A stretch of 64,000 nt of DNA from Sinotaia quadrata (Eukaryota; Mollusca; Gastropoda; Architaenioglossa; Viviparidae), in the NCBI GenBank assembly GCA_028829895.1, contig CM054182.1:9475001-9539000 (forward strand), written 5' to 3'. A program made the translations under genes and the position numbers. A model generated the notes under the pieces. It did no database searches, was not told the origin of the DNA, and saw nothing but the letters and a program-made list of their open reading frames with translations. Position 1 is the first letter of the stretch. Each line of letters begins with the position of its first letter. Shown here one piece after another: positions 26,941 to 40,554 of the stretch.

Positions 26941-27201
26941 GCAATTTTAGTAAAGCAAAACACCACTGCAACTAAATGCAGCAATTTTAGTAACCCAGAA
27001 CACCACTGCAACTAAATGCAGTAATTCCAATAACGCAGAACACCACTGCATGTAAATGTAGTAATTCCAGTAACGCAGAACACCACTGTATCTAAATGCA
27101 ATGATTCCAGTAATGCCGAACACCACTGCATCTAAATGCAGTAATTCCAGTGACGCAGAGCACCACTGCATCTAAATGCAGTAATTCCAGTAACGCAGAA
27201 C
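26941..27201 (+). repeat. 40-bp tandem repeat with a hairpin in each unit
   Basis: About six and a half units repeat every 40 bp. The core is cagaacaccactgcatctaa followed by atgcagtaattc. Within a unit ctgcat-ctaa-atgcag (for example 27126-27141) is a 6-bp stem with a 4-base loop, and changes in other units leave much of it intact. Confidence 0.85.
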
Positions 27202-27764
27202 TGATGTAACTCTTAGTGTGCAGAATGGATTGGTGAATGCGACTACAGATAGTGGTGTTGTCATGCACACCCACTCGCACCGCGCATTTGAGGTTTGCAA
27301 CAAGTAACAAACTAGCAAGATTGGCTGCGCACACTGACAGACGAACAGACAGGTTGATGCCGATCCCTAGCCAACCTCATTGAAATCTGAAGAGGTGCAG
27401 ACAGTCGGCAGAATTAACACGGAGTCCGAGGTACGAACTAGTGACTAATCAAACTTGAGACCAATGGCTGCTTTAAGGAATTAACCGGAATCGACAGAAA
27501 GTATTCTTTACAATGGCATAACAGACACTCAGTCTACGTAAACTAATGCCACAAAAAGCTACAGTCTTTCAGAACTGTAGGAATTTGTTACTTTGTTTGA
27601 TAAGGCTCGATCATGGTAATGACTCTCAGTCAATGTATTCCTTGTGCGAGGCCAAGACCAAGTACAAACCTGCTTGTCCATTGATGACGTCATAGCTCTC
27701 TGCAGACTGGACCACTAAGCCAGATAAACTGGGAACTGTAAATGTTTTACATTGATGCGTGCAT

Positions 27765-27935
27765 ACGAGTATGCCAAAAATCTCTCCTACATAGAAGTAT
27801 ACAAAAGACCACGCCCAGATAGGATTATTCAGAATACCACTCCTTCATAGGAGTATACAAAAGATTACACAAATTCCTACAAAGGAATACACAAAAGATC
27901 ACTTCTACATAGGAGTAGCAGAATGTTAATATACT
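27765..27935 (+). repeat. Degenerate tandem repeat around aggagtatacaaaaga
   Basis: The phrase cataggagtatacaaaagat recurs four or so times at roughly 35-50 bp with considerable change. Confidence 0.6.
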
Positions 27936-27939
27936 TATG

Positions 27940-30110
27940 GGAAGCCTAAAGGACTGGCTTCTGTTAGATCCAGTTTTGGCTCGTCAGTTATTATCACTGA
28001 GCTCGTTTGACTTACTCGAAATTTCGCACAAGAACTTTCCGATTTCATCATCCTACCCTCCAACGTCTTCAGCCTGGTGTTTGTTACTATCTTTGTGATA
28101 TATGGGTAGGTGAATGGCGACTATAGATATTGGTGTCGTGTACTACACTCAACTCGCACCCCACAGGTATACACAGTCACTATAGACATACCGATAGACA
28201 TATATATAAAGCACCCCCCCCCTTCTCTCCTCCCCCCAAAGTCATATGCATTCACTTCGTTATAGTTACACAACGTTCCACACTAAGAGAATTATTTGTA
28301 TTAATATAATTCTGTGATTGTCCAGAATACTAAAGTTATATTGCGTTCTGCATTACGAGAGTTGTGTGATCCACCTAGTGATAAACTATATTTTAAAGGA
28401 GGACACAACATATAATTGTGCTTTTTGTTTTCTTAGCAAAGCTAAGTCCTCTGATCTTATCCGTCATTTGAGGGAAGAGAAAATACTCTCAATTATGCAC
28501 ACACATGTTTTCGATTCTTTTAACAGTTCTTAAGACTTAATTAAATCGTTTCTCGCTTTCACACACATCTTTCTTGGCAATAATTTTGTTTCGGTATGAA
28601 ACAAATCTTTTTTCTATACTGAGAAATTGTCAGTGCATGCCTTTAAATGGCCTCCACCCCCCACCCCCACCCCGAAGTTTCCCTACATAGTTTTATTGAC
28701 ATTTATCAGTCACGCGATACTTCTGCGGGTGTGTGTTGTTGAAATAGTTATGTGTGCTCGAATTACGTCAGTTCTTTCTGTGTGCCTATCATTTTGATGA
28801 TTAAACCATAAGTCATAAAAACTGTTAGACTTTGTAACTTTAAGTACTTTGTATTGCTTCCTGTATGTAAGCTGTTTAAGAACCGAACAGCAGCTTACGT
28901 ACTAGTACACGGGAAGTAAGTGATGAAACAAACACTGGGGCGTCGTGTTCTTCTCACTGGTCTTTCTCGCGTGACTAGAAAGCGACGCCTTCTGTGTAAA
29001 TCGCCTAGCATGACGTCACCCGAATCACGTACTGTTGCCACTGGATTCCCGTGGAGACAGCAGGCAGAAGGGAAGTTCAGACTCTCACAATGGACGCGAA
29101 TTGGGCTGCTGCCGGAGCCCAAGTAACGCTCAAGAACGTCCTATTGAATGGATTCTAAACAGCAACATGCAGCTCAGTACTAATTTTTAAATCACAGTCT
29201 GCCAAGTGAAACTTCTGTTCACTGATGGGTGAAGGGGAGGCAGACAGAGATGTCTGGGTTTGAAAAGCAAGCCCCATTGAAAAATTTCGTAAAAGATCTT
29301 CAGACTGACACCCCCACAGTTGACTGTTTGAATGACGTCATTGATGTTAATCAAGAGTTTGATTTTTCAGAAAATAAAAGCGCACTTCCGGTTGCATTTG
29401 TTTTAATGTAAGACTTGTTGTAAGTATGTTGCTTTATTAGTACAATCACAAGCAGGCTGTGTTTCATATTCCTTTCAGCTTCAAAGCTGTTTAAAGTGTA
29501 CTTGTATTGTGCTCGAGTAAATTAACATTTTCCACAAACGGATCATGGAAACATGTTTTTCCTTCTCTCTCTTAAATATAATTTTAGAACCGTCGACGTT
29601 CTTTCTTCTTTTGTAAAGGCATTGTGTTGTTGTGATAAAAATGTACACTGTAAGCCAGTGACGCTAGAGAAGTCGTGGACAAGGCGTAGGTGAAAATGAC
29701 GTACAACACGTGCTTTTCTTGAAATGAGAACAACAGGTGTTGTCTAGCAAAGGCAGCTTTCCTCTGGATTCAGCGAACAAAGAACTGACAATTCAAACAA
29801 AACACAAACTAGCTCACTTTCTACAGCCACCACCATCGCCCCTCTTTCTCATCCCCCACCTCCCCAATTCATCAGCGCGAAATCGGCGACATCCTGATGC
29901 ATACACCCCTTCAGATGTCTCTCACTCACACACACACACATATACGCAAAAACATTCTAATGGCCGTGTGAAAGTAATGCTTATAGCCAAGCGATTGTCC
30001 TTGACTTCATCCAAGTCTAGTTATAAATAACGATTTCCGGTACACGTACATACGTCACGAGATCGATGGAGTTCACGAGTTTTCTGTTGTGTGTTCGTGC
30101 CGTCCACAAC
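27940..30110. other. Mostly unique sequence; two small open frames noted separately
   Basis: Apart from the weak candidate at 29250-29411, I see pyrimidine tracts near 28215, a short CA run near 29930 and no recognisable exon. Confidence 0.4.
29250..29411 (+). CDS. Small open frame ending at a donor-like site, unknown
   Basis: The plus strand has a 53-codon frame beginning MSGFEKQAPLKNFVKDL, with an acidic middle (VNQEFDFSENK), ending ATG-TAA. The bases around the stop read AAT|GTAAGA, a good splice donor, so it could be an exon of about 158 bp instead of a complete ORF. The start context is acceptable (G at -3). Two CRE octamers lie at 29011 and 29333, and a shorter ATG frame (MDANWAAAGAQ) starts at 29090. 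I recognise no family. This could be the 5' end of a plus-strand gene nested in the large minus-strand intron, or chance. Confidence 0.2.
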   Translation: MSGFEKQAPLKNFVKDLQTDTPTVDCLNDVIDVNQEFDFSENKSALPVAFVLM

Positions 30111-30124
30111 AACCCATAATAGAA

Positions 30125-30508
30125 ACTGAAGAGTTTCCCTTCCATAGCTACCCACAGTGCAGACCAGATATAAATCCTATCACATCAGCCCAAGATGGAG
30201 ACTAGATAAAAAAATACTCTTCCATAGCTACACAATGGTGGTGTCGGAGACAAGAGAGATATATCAAAGATACAAATACCCATAGTGGAGTCAATTAAGA
30301 TAGAATTCTTCACATCTACTCAAGTGGTGACAATTAAGATACCATTCTTAACAATACCCAAAGTGGAGACAATTAAGATGCCCTGCTTAACTGCTACCCC
30401 AGGTGGAAACAGTTCACATATCGTTTTTCCACAACTACCTTAGTGGCGACAATTAAGACACCCTTCTTCACATTTACTCAATTGGAGACAATAAAGAGAT
30501 ATCTTTAG
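30125..30508 (+). repeat. Degenerate tandem repeat, about 45-48 bp
   Basis: About eight units carry agtggagacaattaagatac followed by ccttcttcacatctaccc, each with several changes. Confidence 0.75.
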
Positions 30509-30792
30509 TATCAATCCACATTTCTATAAGCCTGATCGTGCGCACTACAGCTTTAAGAAAGTTGTTTTATGATAAGTATTAAGTTAGGCAGGCATAAACG
30601 TGACTTTAACATACAGATAAATCGACTCTTATGAATAATAATTAATTATACAACAGCTCAGAGTTAAGAAGTAGGTCAGGTTCGAGGATAGCCCCCAAAT
30701 GAACAAGGCAGGTTTGAATCCAAGATTTTCTCCCTGAATGCGTAATTAACTGAATTGTTAAGAGCATGACAATAACCAAAATCAAGCAGAGA

Positions 30793-31005
30793 CAGTGTGT
30801 GTGTGTATCGATAGCACTTTAACGTCACCACTGGAGCTTTCGTTGATCATTTCGTCATAAGACGTTATCTGATCTGGAGTGCTCCAGTTGGACCCCACAG
30901 CCTCACCTTGCGTTCCGAGGTGGAGGGCGGGAGGACTGGCGGAAGGGGTGAAAAAGTTCGCACCAATTTGGCGCACGCCCTCAACTGCCCTCCGTCGGGA
31001 AAGCA
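30793..31005 (-). repeat. Dispersed repeat, copy B (inverted relative to copy A)
   Basis: Read on the minus strand this gives the same ordered blocks as copy A (ggagggcagttgaggg, cttccgccag, ccagatcagataacgtct, gatgatca, ctccagtggtgacgt, acacacac). The intervening block differs by small indels. The two copies form an inverted pair separated by about 5.5 kb. Confidence 0.7.
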
Positions 31006-31009
31006 GAGA

Positions 31010-34000
31010 TGAAAAGTACAGGGGTTTTAATGACAGTATTAGTGAGAGTATATTACGACATGGGCAAATGACGTTATTAATACATAACGTCATCAGTAAC
31101 CAATCATAAAATTCTATATACAAATACTACACGAATGTAATATATTTAGTGACTAACAAGCTAAAACTGAGGGGCTAGTATGAACTCAATAATAACAAAT
31201 TCCATCTCTAGTGGCCTACGAACTCTCAGTAAATATCACGTGACACGGCGTGATTCTGATCTTCCTCCATTTCACACATACACATACAATCTTTCCCCAT
31301 TCCACACACGCACGATCTTCCTCCTTCAAATACACACGCATGTGCGCGAGCGTTTCGGCTTCTGCAGTTACGCAACATTTGTGTAATTTGTTTTAAATGT
31401 CACATACAAATAAATTAAAACGCTAAATGCAGCAGCAATTTTTTTTAAGTTAATAAGATGCGGGGGGAAAAAAAAATCCTTTAAAAGAAACTCCCGTTGG
31501 TTACACATCCTGTGCATAATTGTTGTAATTAATTGGTTTCAGTGTGAAATTTACCCCCCAAACCTTGATTTTTAATTTATTCCCAAGACCTATGACCCCC
31601 CAAACCGGTGCCGGTAATCTGCCTCCACTCAGCCACCCACTGGGTATGAGTTGGAAGCTAGTGTCGGATTATAAACCTATGTTTTTTCCCCGGATGGGAC
31701 CTATTTGTTAAAGGAAATTTTTTTTTTCGACTGGTGTGTTCGTCTGGAAAGTGCATGTAGTAACTTATATATGTTTATTATTTCATCCCAACCCAATTGC
31801 ACCCAGGAGGTCTGTCCTTTTTTACATTCCGTCTGCTTCCCCAGTGATGCCCCCTACCGCCCCACCATTGGTCGACTAAAGTAATGATTGGGAGGACCAC
31901 CTAAATTTATACAACAAAATTCACAAAGTAAATAAGGAAATAAAATTGGATATATAAAAACAACTAATTAAATTTTTATAACCAGGTAAATAAAAGCAAA
32001 ATTTAGAGTAAAGAAATAAACAAGTAAAACAGAACAAATAATAAGCGAAATGATAAAAGATTAACAGGAGAAAGGAAAAAAAATAATAATAATTAGAACT
32101 GCTAAATAATATAAAAGAAAAAAGAGGACAATAAAAAATAAGATACACCCGAACAACAAGAGCTCAGAGTGACAGACAGCTTTGACCGGCCAGGCATGAG
32201 GTAATGAGTAAGCCACAAAACAACTCTGCGGACAACTGACCAATTGGAAATGATACATGAGAACTACTTTGACATAGCCAGTGGGCTAAACCACCCTCTC
32301 CCTTTCCCCCACAACCCCCTCACCCAGCGCGAAAGCCGGAAGCGCCCCCTACACTCATCATCATCATGTAATTAATTGAACTAGACATCGACACCAAAAT
32401 ACAGCGTACATAAAAAGACATGCTATATACATGACAATATCGATTCGCCATTGTTTAATTTTGACGGGAAGTACAGAGAGGTTAAGGAAGAAGAGAACAA
32501 ATAAAGAGTCAGTTATGCGCAAGTTACTCACAGACACCACACGTCACTAAAACCATGTTTGTTTGAATTTTAAGCTCTACTTGAAAAGCCAGCAGCTAAT
32601 GTCCGTTGGTGACTCAGACAGACCCAGTCTGAGGTTTGTTTACATAACAGCGGACAAACTTTAAGGGAACCCCAATCTCTTCTACAGGTATAGCGTCCTA
32701 ACACTGTCAGAATTCAATGAAAAGAAATCAAAGACAGAGCGTGTTGAAATGTAAATCACCCACAGAAAGAGAAAAAATCCAAAGTTTCTGGAAGCCTAGT
32801 GTAACACCCGAAATGCAAATGACATAAGTAATCATTAATTATTATATTTTAATAATTATTTATTTTAATCTTCTGAATATAGTTATGTGTCTGTCACTTT
32901 TGAACCATTGTTAAGTCAGAATACAACGTACCGGTTAAAGTGTCGCCTGCAGCCATCTCTCTCAGCATTCGCTACCCTGGTTTAAATGGAAATAACTTCT
33001 CTTAAGTAAATGAAACTTGAAAACATTGGCCAGCATTGTCTATGAGAAATTCCTAGGACTGTCAGTTCGAACATGTGTCTCTATGAGTGAAAAGGTATTC
33101 CCTTTTTATAAATGGAAATAAAAGGAACATGACTTAGGGCCCTTAACTGGGTCAATTAAGCAAAAAGATCTTTTCTTCCAGTTATAACAATGAAAGGTAA
33201 AAGCATGCACATTTATATGATTTCCCAAATTTGAGAGCAGACACTGTCTAAAAACACACCAGTCCTGATCAGGAAGGCTTCGTAATACTAATAGGTGCAA
33301 AGTTGTGCTGCGAAGCCTTCACTTTTCCATTCTGCATTCTTCCAGTCATCAGTTTGACATCCTTCATTAAGGACTTCAATCAAGACTTTATTAAAGACTT
33401 CATTAAAGACTTCAATCAAGTCTTCAGTGTTACACTGCCAGTTGTGCAACATTACAGCCTATGATGTAACACTACCATCCAGCTGCCTAAGTGTAATGTC
33501 AAAGACTGCCACAGCACAATGATTGACAGTTCACCCTGATGCATAGTACACACTGCCAACATGCCGAGACAACTCCATCTTTGCAGATAAAGAGTATACC
33601 AGGTGATTGGCTTCTAAAATCTATACCTCATTAAAAATTTCTCAGTGATGTAAACTCTTTATTTCTTACTCTTACTAGTATCTGTAACCGTTAGAAATTG
33701 ACAAGGGGTAGGAATATATATTCAAGTAATGTTTGCACTCTTCAAGTAAAACGAGACTTTGGAGTCTGAATAATGAACTATATTTGGCCATAAACATTTT
33801 AAGATACTATGAAATACCGCAAAATAACAAGCCTATTTTGTACCAGATTATGAAGACCCGTATGGGCGGGATTATTAGGGGCTGGATGGCTAACCTATTA
33901 AACCGACCTTCACATGTAGATTCACCTTTAATGGTACAGGGAGTTCCCCCAACCAATTAATTTATCTTTGGATCTAAGGAACAAGTCCCTAATAAATATC

Positions 34001-34236
34001 AGTTAGAAAGGCTTGTACCCCTTTTATTAAAACACTCCTATCTAAACTTACTTCCAGACTCAACACCCAGCACTAGATCACTGTAGGTCAAGCTATAAAA
34101 CTTAGCAGAATAGTTAATCTACTGACCATGTAGCTTTCCACACTCGTGCCCTTGTAGCCAAATTGTGTCAGATATTTAAGACACATTTTCGTTGTCAAAA
34201 CAGTAAGACGCACACAACACTTTCCCAGACTACATC

Positions 34237-34277
<41 letters not shown>

Positions 34278-35210
34278 CAGGAGTTAAGCAGCATTCGCCC
34301 CATTCAACAACTCGAGGCGTCAAGTAGTTTAATCCTGCTTATAGAGCGTTTGTCTCCGTGTACAGTGACTTTAGACATAATTATGCGTGGGTGTGAAATT
34401 CATACTTAAGAGTAATTAACGTTTCTAATGTATAATTAATTATAAAGATTTATTCCATAAGTTAGTAATCAAACTTATTATGATTTTCACATGTGAAATT
34501 TTAATGTGTGAGAGAAAGATGGGAGAGAGGCCGGCGAAAGGAATAAAATGAAAACACTTATATTAATTTTCGCAAAGCGCAATCCCCCTTTTCTGTAACC
34601 CCTTGTACATTTCTCCTTCTTCTGAAATATATTTCCTTCTGGCTTCGGCATGAAGACTGAAACAGCAACTTGCCACCATTGTCTGCTCTAGCAGCAGGGT
34701 GTCTGCCTTTAAAAAAAAAAATTGGTTGCTATTGACAACCCAGATGATGACGCTGTATCCCTTTACCTGTTACTGGGACTCTTTAGTATCTGCGTACCAG
34801 ATGCCAGATCTTAGTGATGTGTGTACTACATATTCAGGGTATGTGAACATGCTCTGAACACGTCTGCCATGAAGTGAGAGAGGAATCCGAAAACAAAATG
34901 CACCATAGCGAAAGAAAACGTTTGAGCTCTATCCAATATATACATCCTCTCATAAAATGTTTTGAAAGGCGATTACTTACTCCTAATTAGCACTGATTTT
35001 TTTCTATCCACTTGTCTCTCTGTCTGTCAAGGCGAAAAGACTAAGCAAATGAACTGTTAGAAATCGGAAAGCCACGAGGAATTACGAGGAACACTTCGTT
35101 GTTTTTTTGCTTCTGTTATGATAAGCAGAGTGTGCAACCATTTATTGAATTGATCTATATTAATTAGGGTTGAATTGCCAGCGTGATTTGTTGTTAGTTA
35201 TGTGTGAGAG

Positions 35211-35258
<48 letters not shown>

Positions 35259-36600
35259 CATACAACACGCATATATATATACATACAACACACACACACA
35301 TATATATATATATACAAACAACACACACAAATCTGCCTGTGTAACTACTTACTTTGAAATTCATTTTATGTGTTCAATTCCAATTATTATTTTTAAATAA
35401 ATTCTTTTATGATTGTTAATTCTTATGCTTTCGAACTTTATATAAAAGATGGTACGTTGGTTGAGGGGTGGGGCGGATGTTTATTTGTAAAGTCGGGATA
35501 GCTTGCATACATTCAGTAAATGTCCCGCCAAGGAAAGAGGTTTGTTGATAATGGACCAATAATGGGCAATATTGTAACAGACAGCGCAAAAATCAAAATG
35601 GGAGTTTGAAATCAGTAACACTCAGTGTGGGTAATGTTACTGGCTCATTAAAGAGGCAGTTGGCGAGGATTGACCGAGATTCCTCGTCTTTAATTATAAA
35701 CTATTTTATGGGAAATCGGACGGGAGGGGGGGGGGGGGTAGTTAGCGGGGTAAATCAGATGAATTATTAATATGTTAATCCCGCTAATCATTCATTAACT
35801 ATATTAACTATCATGCGCTTTGAGGCACTGGAATCAGACCAGTATGGCCACCTTCATATAAGCCGAAGAAATTCATACTTTCTTGGGAAAGGACATGGAT
35901 CAATTAATTTTACCATCGCCATGCAGAACGAAAAAAGGTGTTAGACTGCTTATTTTAGTATTATTTTGTTTTTATTACTTGACTTCTTTTAAAATATCTA
36001 AGTGGTTTTATATATATATATATAAAGAATTTCTACTTCTAAATACTTATGAACAATACAAAGTAAAACATTAGTTTTCCTTTCGAAAAAAAAAATATTT
36101 TATCGAAATAAATCCCCAATCGATCGGAAGATGTACACTGCAGAAAGTGACATCTGAATCTTTTCTCCTGATCAAGCTTTGTCTGAGTGCCAGGCAAAAA
36201 AGACAGCGTGAAAATGCCAGAGATGGGCATACATTCATACATGCGTGCGTCTTGCTGAGTCCTCTTACAACGCACAACTGTAATAAAAAATGTAACCATG
36301 TCATTTTATCGTCGGTATTAACCCTTGTAAACTCGTCACTCTTCTTAACTTCCACACGTTCATAGTCGACATAAATGTCATCAAACGACAGATATGATAA
36401 ATGAATGAAGAAACAAATACGTAACGAAGAACGACATGGGACTACGGCAAGAATTCAGTCGCTGATGTCAAAGAATGAAGCAGTTCATTTTTGTGTTTCT
36501 AATTGGGTGGCCTTCTAAGACCAACTCCTCGTAAAGACATTTCACAGGTCACGTTATACGGAATATACGGCAATCACGAAACAAGGATATGACATGGCTC
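31010..36600. other. No gene recognised; microsatellites
   Basis: This stretch has (GT)n at 34240-34274, mixed (CA)n(TA)n at 35212-35330, a G run at about 35724, and a short degenerate repeat of gacttcaatcaagac near 33360-33420. I see no convincing exon or RNA gene. Confidence 0.4.
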
Positions 36601-36628
36601 TAGGCATACTAACACGGACGGTTTGATG

Positions 36629-36786
36629 TAGGCCCAGACAAGCAGTCCTACCAAGGCGGACGGTGTGTTGGCTCACTGTAGGCCCAGACAAGCAGTCCTA
36701 CCAAGGCGGACGGTGTGTTGGCTCACTGTAGGCCCAGACAAGCAGTCCTACCAAGGCGGACGGTGTGTTGGCTCACTGTAGGCTTA
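36629..36786 (+). repeat. 50-bp tandem repeat, three units plus a partial one
   Basis: Units start taggcccagacaagcagtcc at 36629, 36679 and 36729 and appear identical; a partial fourth starts at 36779. A decayed end of a unit (cggacggttt) precedes them. The GC content is higher than in the flanks. Confidence 0.9.
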
Positions 36787-36789
36787 GCT

Positions 36790-39100
36790 GAGGACCGACT
36801 TTCTTCTAATCGTATGTTATTATACTAAGATTAATGAAGACATTCTATGCCTAATTATTTATAATTTCGCTATTAAGTTCTATTAAGTTAATGCATTCAA
36901 TCGTACGTATTTCCTTAGAACAAGTACACGCCATGTCAACATGGAGGACGAAGTGACGCAGGCCAAGATTAAGAAAAGGGAACCCAAACAAACTTGAAAT
37001 GTAATTTGCAAAATTAAACTGCATGACGACATTACTTCTTGAAACAGCTCGGCTAACTTCACACTGCATAACACAACACACTTTCTTGCAAATATTTTTT
37101 GGTTAAAATAAGACATTTTTGTACAAATATACCCATTTATTAACGTTTTCAACAGTGTTTACACCGAATTTAAACGAAATTTAAATAACTGTACATAAAA
37201 CATAAGTTATATTACCAATTTATAATTCAGTAAACGACAACCTAATTTAAAAGAATAACTCATATTGCAATTCCTGTAAAGCCCACTTTGGAAGGGAAGT
37301 AACACTAGAAAACCCAAACAGAAGCCTAACGTGTGTGTATGTGTGTGTGAAAGCGGGAGAGAACTGTGTCACCACTCTGGCAGACCCTTGTCTATGTAGG
37401 GGAACTAACACTCACGATATACTGCCAGTGAAATTAACTCTCCCTAGATCCCTAGCAAGTTCGACTAAAACAACGGCTCCGAACAGTACCAGGGGCCTTT
37501 AAAGAATTGCAAGTCGGGACGCGAAACCATTTCGGTTTCAGGCCAGCCGTCGTAACTATGGAAACCCCGATGTGAACCGGACGTAACCAAATTGCTGACG
37601 ACTCTTCTTGCTGGCGACTTGCGTGACTGAAACAGTACATCCCTTCCCCCTCCCCCCAGCCACCATTTTTTTTTAAGTCTCTCCTTTTAATTCCACCACC
37701 CACCCCCTACCTTGGAAAGAACCTGTCGCGCGCGTGCGGTGTGTCACTGATCCAATGATCTCCTTTTGGATGTCTCGAGTAACGAACGGCTTCACAATAA
37801 ACATCGACTAGAAAACACGAGGAGTAACGAACAGTATTGGCAATAAATAGCGTGTAGAGCGGCTTACAAAAGGCAAATCGATGGACGGGCGTTGTGACAG
37901 ATCATCGACCGCAAACGAAAGGTCGTCAACAACTATTCACAGACGTCGATTAACTATTCAAAGATTTCAAACAGAAATAGATCGGTGATGGTAAGGTGAA
38001 GAAGTGGGGTTGGAAAGGGTGTGTGAGAGAGAGATAGAGACAGACAGACAGACGGACAGAAGTAAGAACAAAACTACCAAGCAAATTCCGGGCCGTTTCG
38101 CAAAAACCTTAGTCGCCTCGAGCGAGATAAAACTGTTATCACGAACGAGTGCAGATACTTCTCTTTGCAATCAGGACGAACAGTGAGGTACTAACTCTAT
38201 ATGGGGAAGTGCATATCATCACCATAATAATAATGATGGCGGAGATTCATAATTAGCGTTTCATATCATTGCGGTCTTTAAGTGTCCTGCTGCTAATAGG
38301 GTGCAGTTTCAAGTACTGAAAACGGGGGTGAGGTAGGCTCTCAAATAACTATCATAAAAAAAACAAACCACGAAACAAACTAGGAAAGGTTTGAATCCCC
38401 AAATTCTCAAAACTAGAAACCAACAACCAGACCTCCGATCTTCACTTCTTGTGAATAGAGGAATGATAACATTTTAACCATAGTGTGCAAACAGTACTTT
38501 GAAGTACTACCATCATATATTTATAAAATATATAAGTGTGCGTGTTTGTGTTTGCTTAAACAAACATTTCATATTTCTAAATTACAAAATGCGTATTGTT
38601 TGGTCATAAAGTCATAAAGGTGTTTATTTTACTCAATAAATCCTTTCTAAACTCGTGACGACGAACACACAAATTCAGACAACTATAATTCTTTAAATAT
38701 GTTAAACGCACAAGGAAGCAAAAGTGTTATTCTCTTTGTATGCTGTTTTAGTTTGGAGCCCCTCCTTCATAGCAGTGTCAAACAGCAGAGTTACCTGCCC
38801 TACCTCCCAAAAATAAAATGAAAAGAGACAATAAAGCACTGTAATGGGAGGGGCTTAAAGCCATGTTTTCTGAGACATTCGGTAACCCTATCTTTGTCTT
38901 GAGTTTTCTTTAACCAGTAACTTTAGTGCAAGGGAAATATAATGTCAACGGGCAGTATCTTATAACCTTTGACAGGAAAGTCTGCATAGATCATTAGCAG
39001 AAAAGCAGTGACGTTGTGTATCTTTGAAAAGATTGATGCTAAGAACAGACAGCAAGAATAAATTAACGCCTCATGGTATTCTCAAGAGCTTGCGGCTGAC
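36790..39100. other. No gene recognised
   Basis: Apart from a short gacagacagac tract near 38040, I see nothing that supports a feature. Confidence 0.4.
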
Positions 39101-39104
39101 GTAA

Positions 39105-39790
39105 ACTACACGAACACATTGATTAAAAAGGTGAAATTACGGCCCTTTGGTATTTACATAGACACACAGTACTGACCTGAACACAAATTAATGCATACAT
39201 TGACTATCATTTTGTGTTCACATGAATGCAGTAGATACTGACATGGTGACAATGTAGGCAAGGTTTATATGAGTTCATATTAGACGAAGTAACGGCTTCT
39301 ACATTAACTTGTTGTAGATGGTACTGATGTGAACACAGACGAAATAATTGCCCTTTGGTGCTGACATGAATATAGAGCATATAATACTGATATGAACGCA
39401 CAGAAGATTGTGTTGACATGACATCATACTGTACTACATTACCACTGTCTGCGGCTGATACGAGCACATAAAACTACTGCCCTTTGTTGTTGAAATGGAC
39501 ACATTAAATCACTGCACTCATGGTATTAGCATGAACATAGTGGACGGTACTGACAATAACAGAGTAGATAAAATTATTACTTTTTGATTATTGTGAACGC
39601 ACAACAGATGAAATTACGGCCCTTTGGTGTTGACATGAACCGGTGGTAGATGGCGCTGACAAACACAGAGTAGATAACATTATTACCCTGTGGTATTTAT
39701 GAACGCAAAATAGATGAAATTACGGCCCTTTGGTGTTGACACGAACTGAAAGATGGCGCTGACTGACACGTAGTAGGGCACAAGGATCTG
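39105..39790 (+). repeat. Diverged tandem array with core attacggccctttggt
   Basis: The phrase gatgaaattacggccctttg, then gtgttgacatgaac and a block like agtagatggtactgac, recurs every 60-75 bp or so (for example near 39135, 39335, 39610 and 39715), with more decayed copies between. The core resembles the tacggcccc core of the 57-60 kb array. Confidence 0.7.
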
Positions 39791-40554
39791 TGCGTGCGAA
39801 CAGAGGTAGCATTATCCTCTGGTGAGCACATATTGCACAACGCGCCATATCAGTAGGGAAGCTTCCCTGCCAGCGTAAGGCATTTTATTTTTTTTTAATA
39901 GCAGAAATTCGTGGTTTAAACATTCTAATCTATCCTCGAACCAGGCGAAGTCAATGGATGCCCCAAGTTAGGAACGAAGCTGTCACTTAAATATCAAACT
40001 TATTCAAGTTCATAAAAGTCATTAGTATTCATAGGCTCTGTCGTTAAAAAAGAATATACAGTGCAATTCAATACTGATTCAACTAAGCGATGTATTTATT
40101 AAGCGCTTGTGTTAATTCGTATATGTTCACCATCGATTCTCTAAGTTTTAATCTTATATAAATATAGTGAAAAACGATACACACAACTCGTGTTTAAAAG
40201 TATTAGTCAGTCATAAAGATCAGCGTTAAGACAATAACAGAATCATACTTCTACAGTTTGATTCGTGTTTCAGTGTGCGCTTCCAACTTTTGTTGATTTC
40301 GCTGTGAGGCGCAAACAACTTGGGGAGACTTAACTTTTGGTAGTAAGTGATACAGAGCCAAGCATGTCGAATGTAAACGTTTATAAGGCTCCTGGCGTCG
40401 CTATGATGCTGGGTAAGTTATGGTCATCGCTTGCCTCACACATTGGAGTTACAGAGCAGACATCTTATGGAAATGACGGCGAAGACGTGTCCCGCAAACA
40501 GTGATGACTGTACTTCTGAATGTATAATGATGTAACAGTTTCTTTTAAACTTTG

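Noticed and set aside
28895..29126. Overlapping 68- and 75-codon frames on both strands
   Set aside because: They are open on both strands because of composition, with no motif and no splice sites that favour either.
22193..33000. Shared phrase accctggtttaaa and atggaaataacttct at 22193-22250 and 32977-33003
   Set aside because: The two words occur in both places but with different spacing. It might be a fragment of a common repeat, but the match is too short to call.
33733..33960. Gene or nuclear mitochondrial fragment
   Set aside because: The 75-codon frame looked vaguely mitochondrial (gaagacccgtatgggcg), but neither the protein nor the rRNA-like words match anything I can name.
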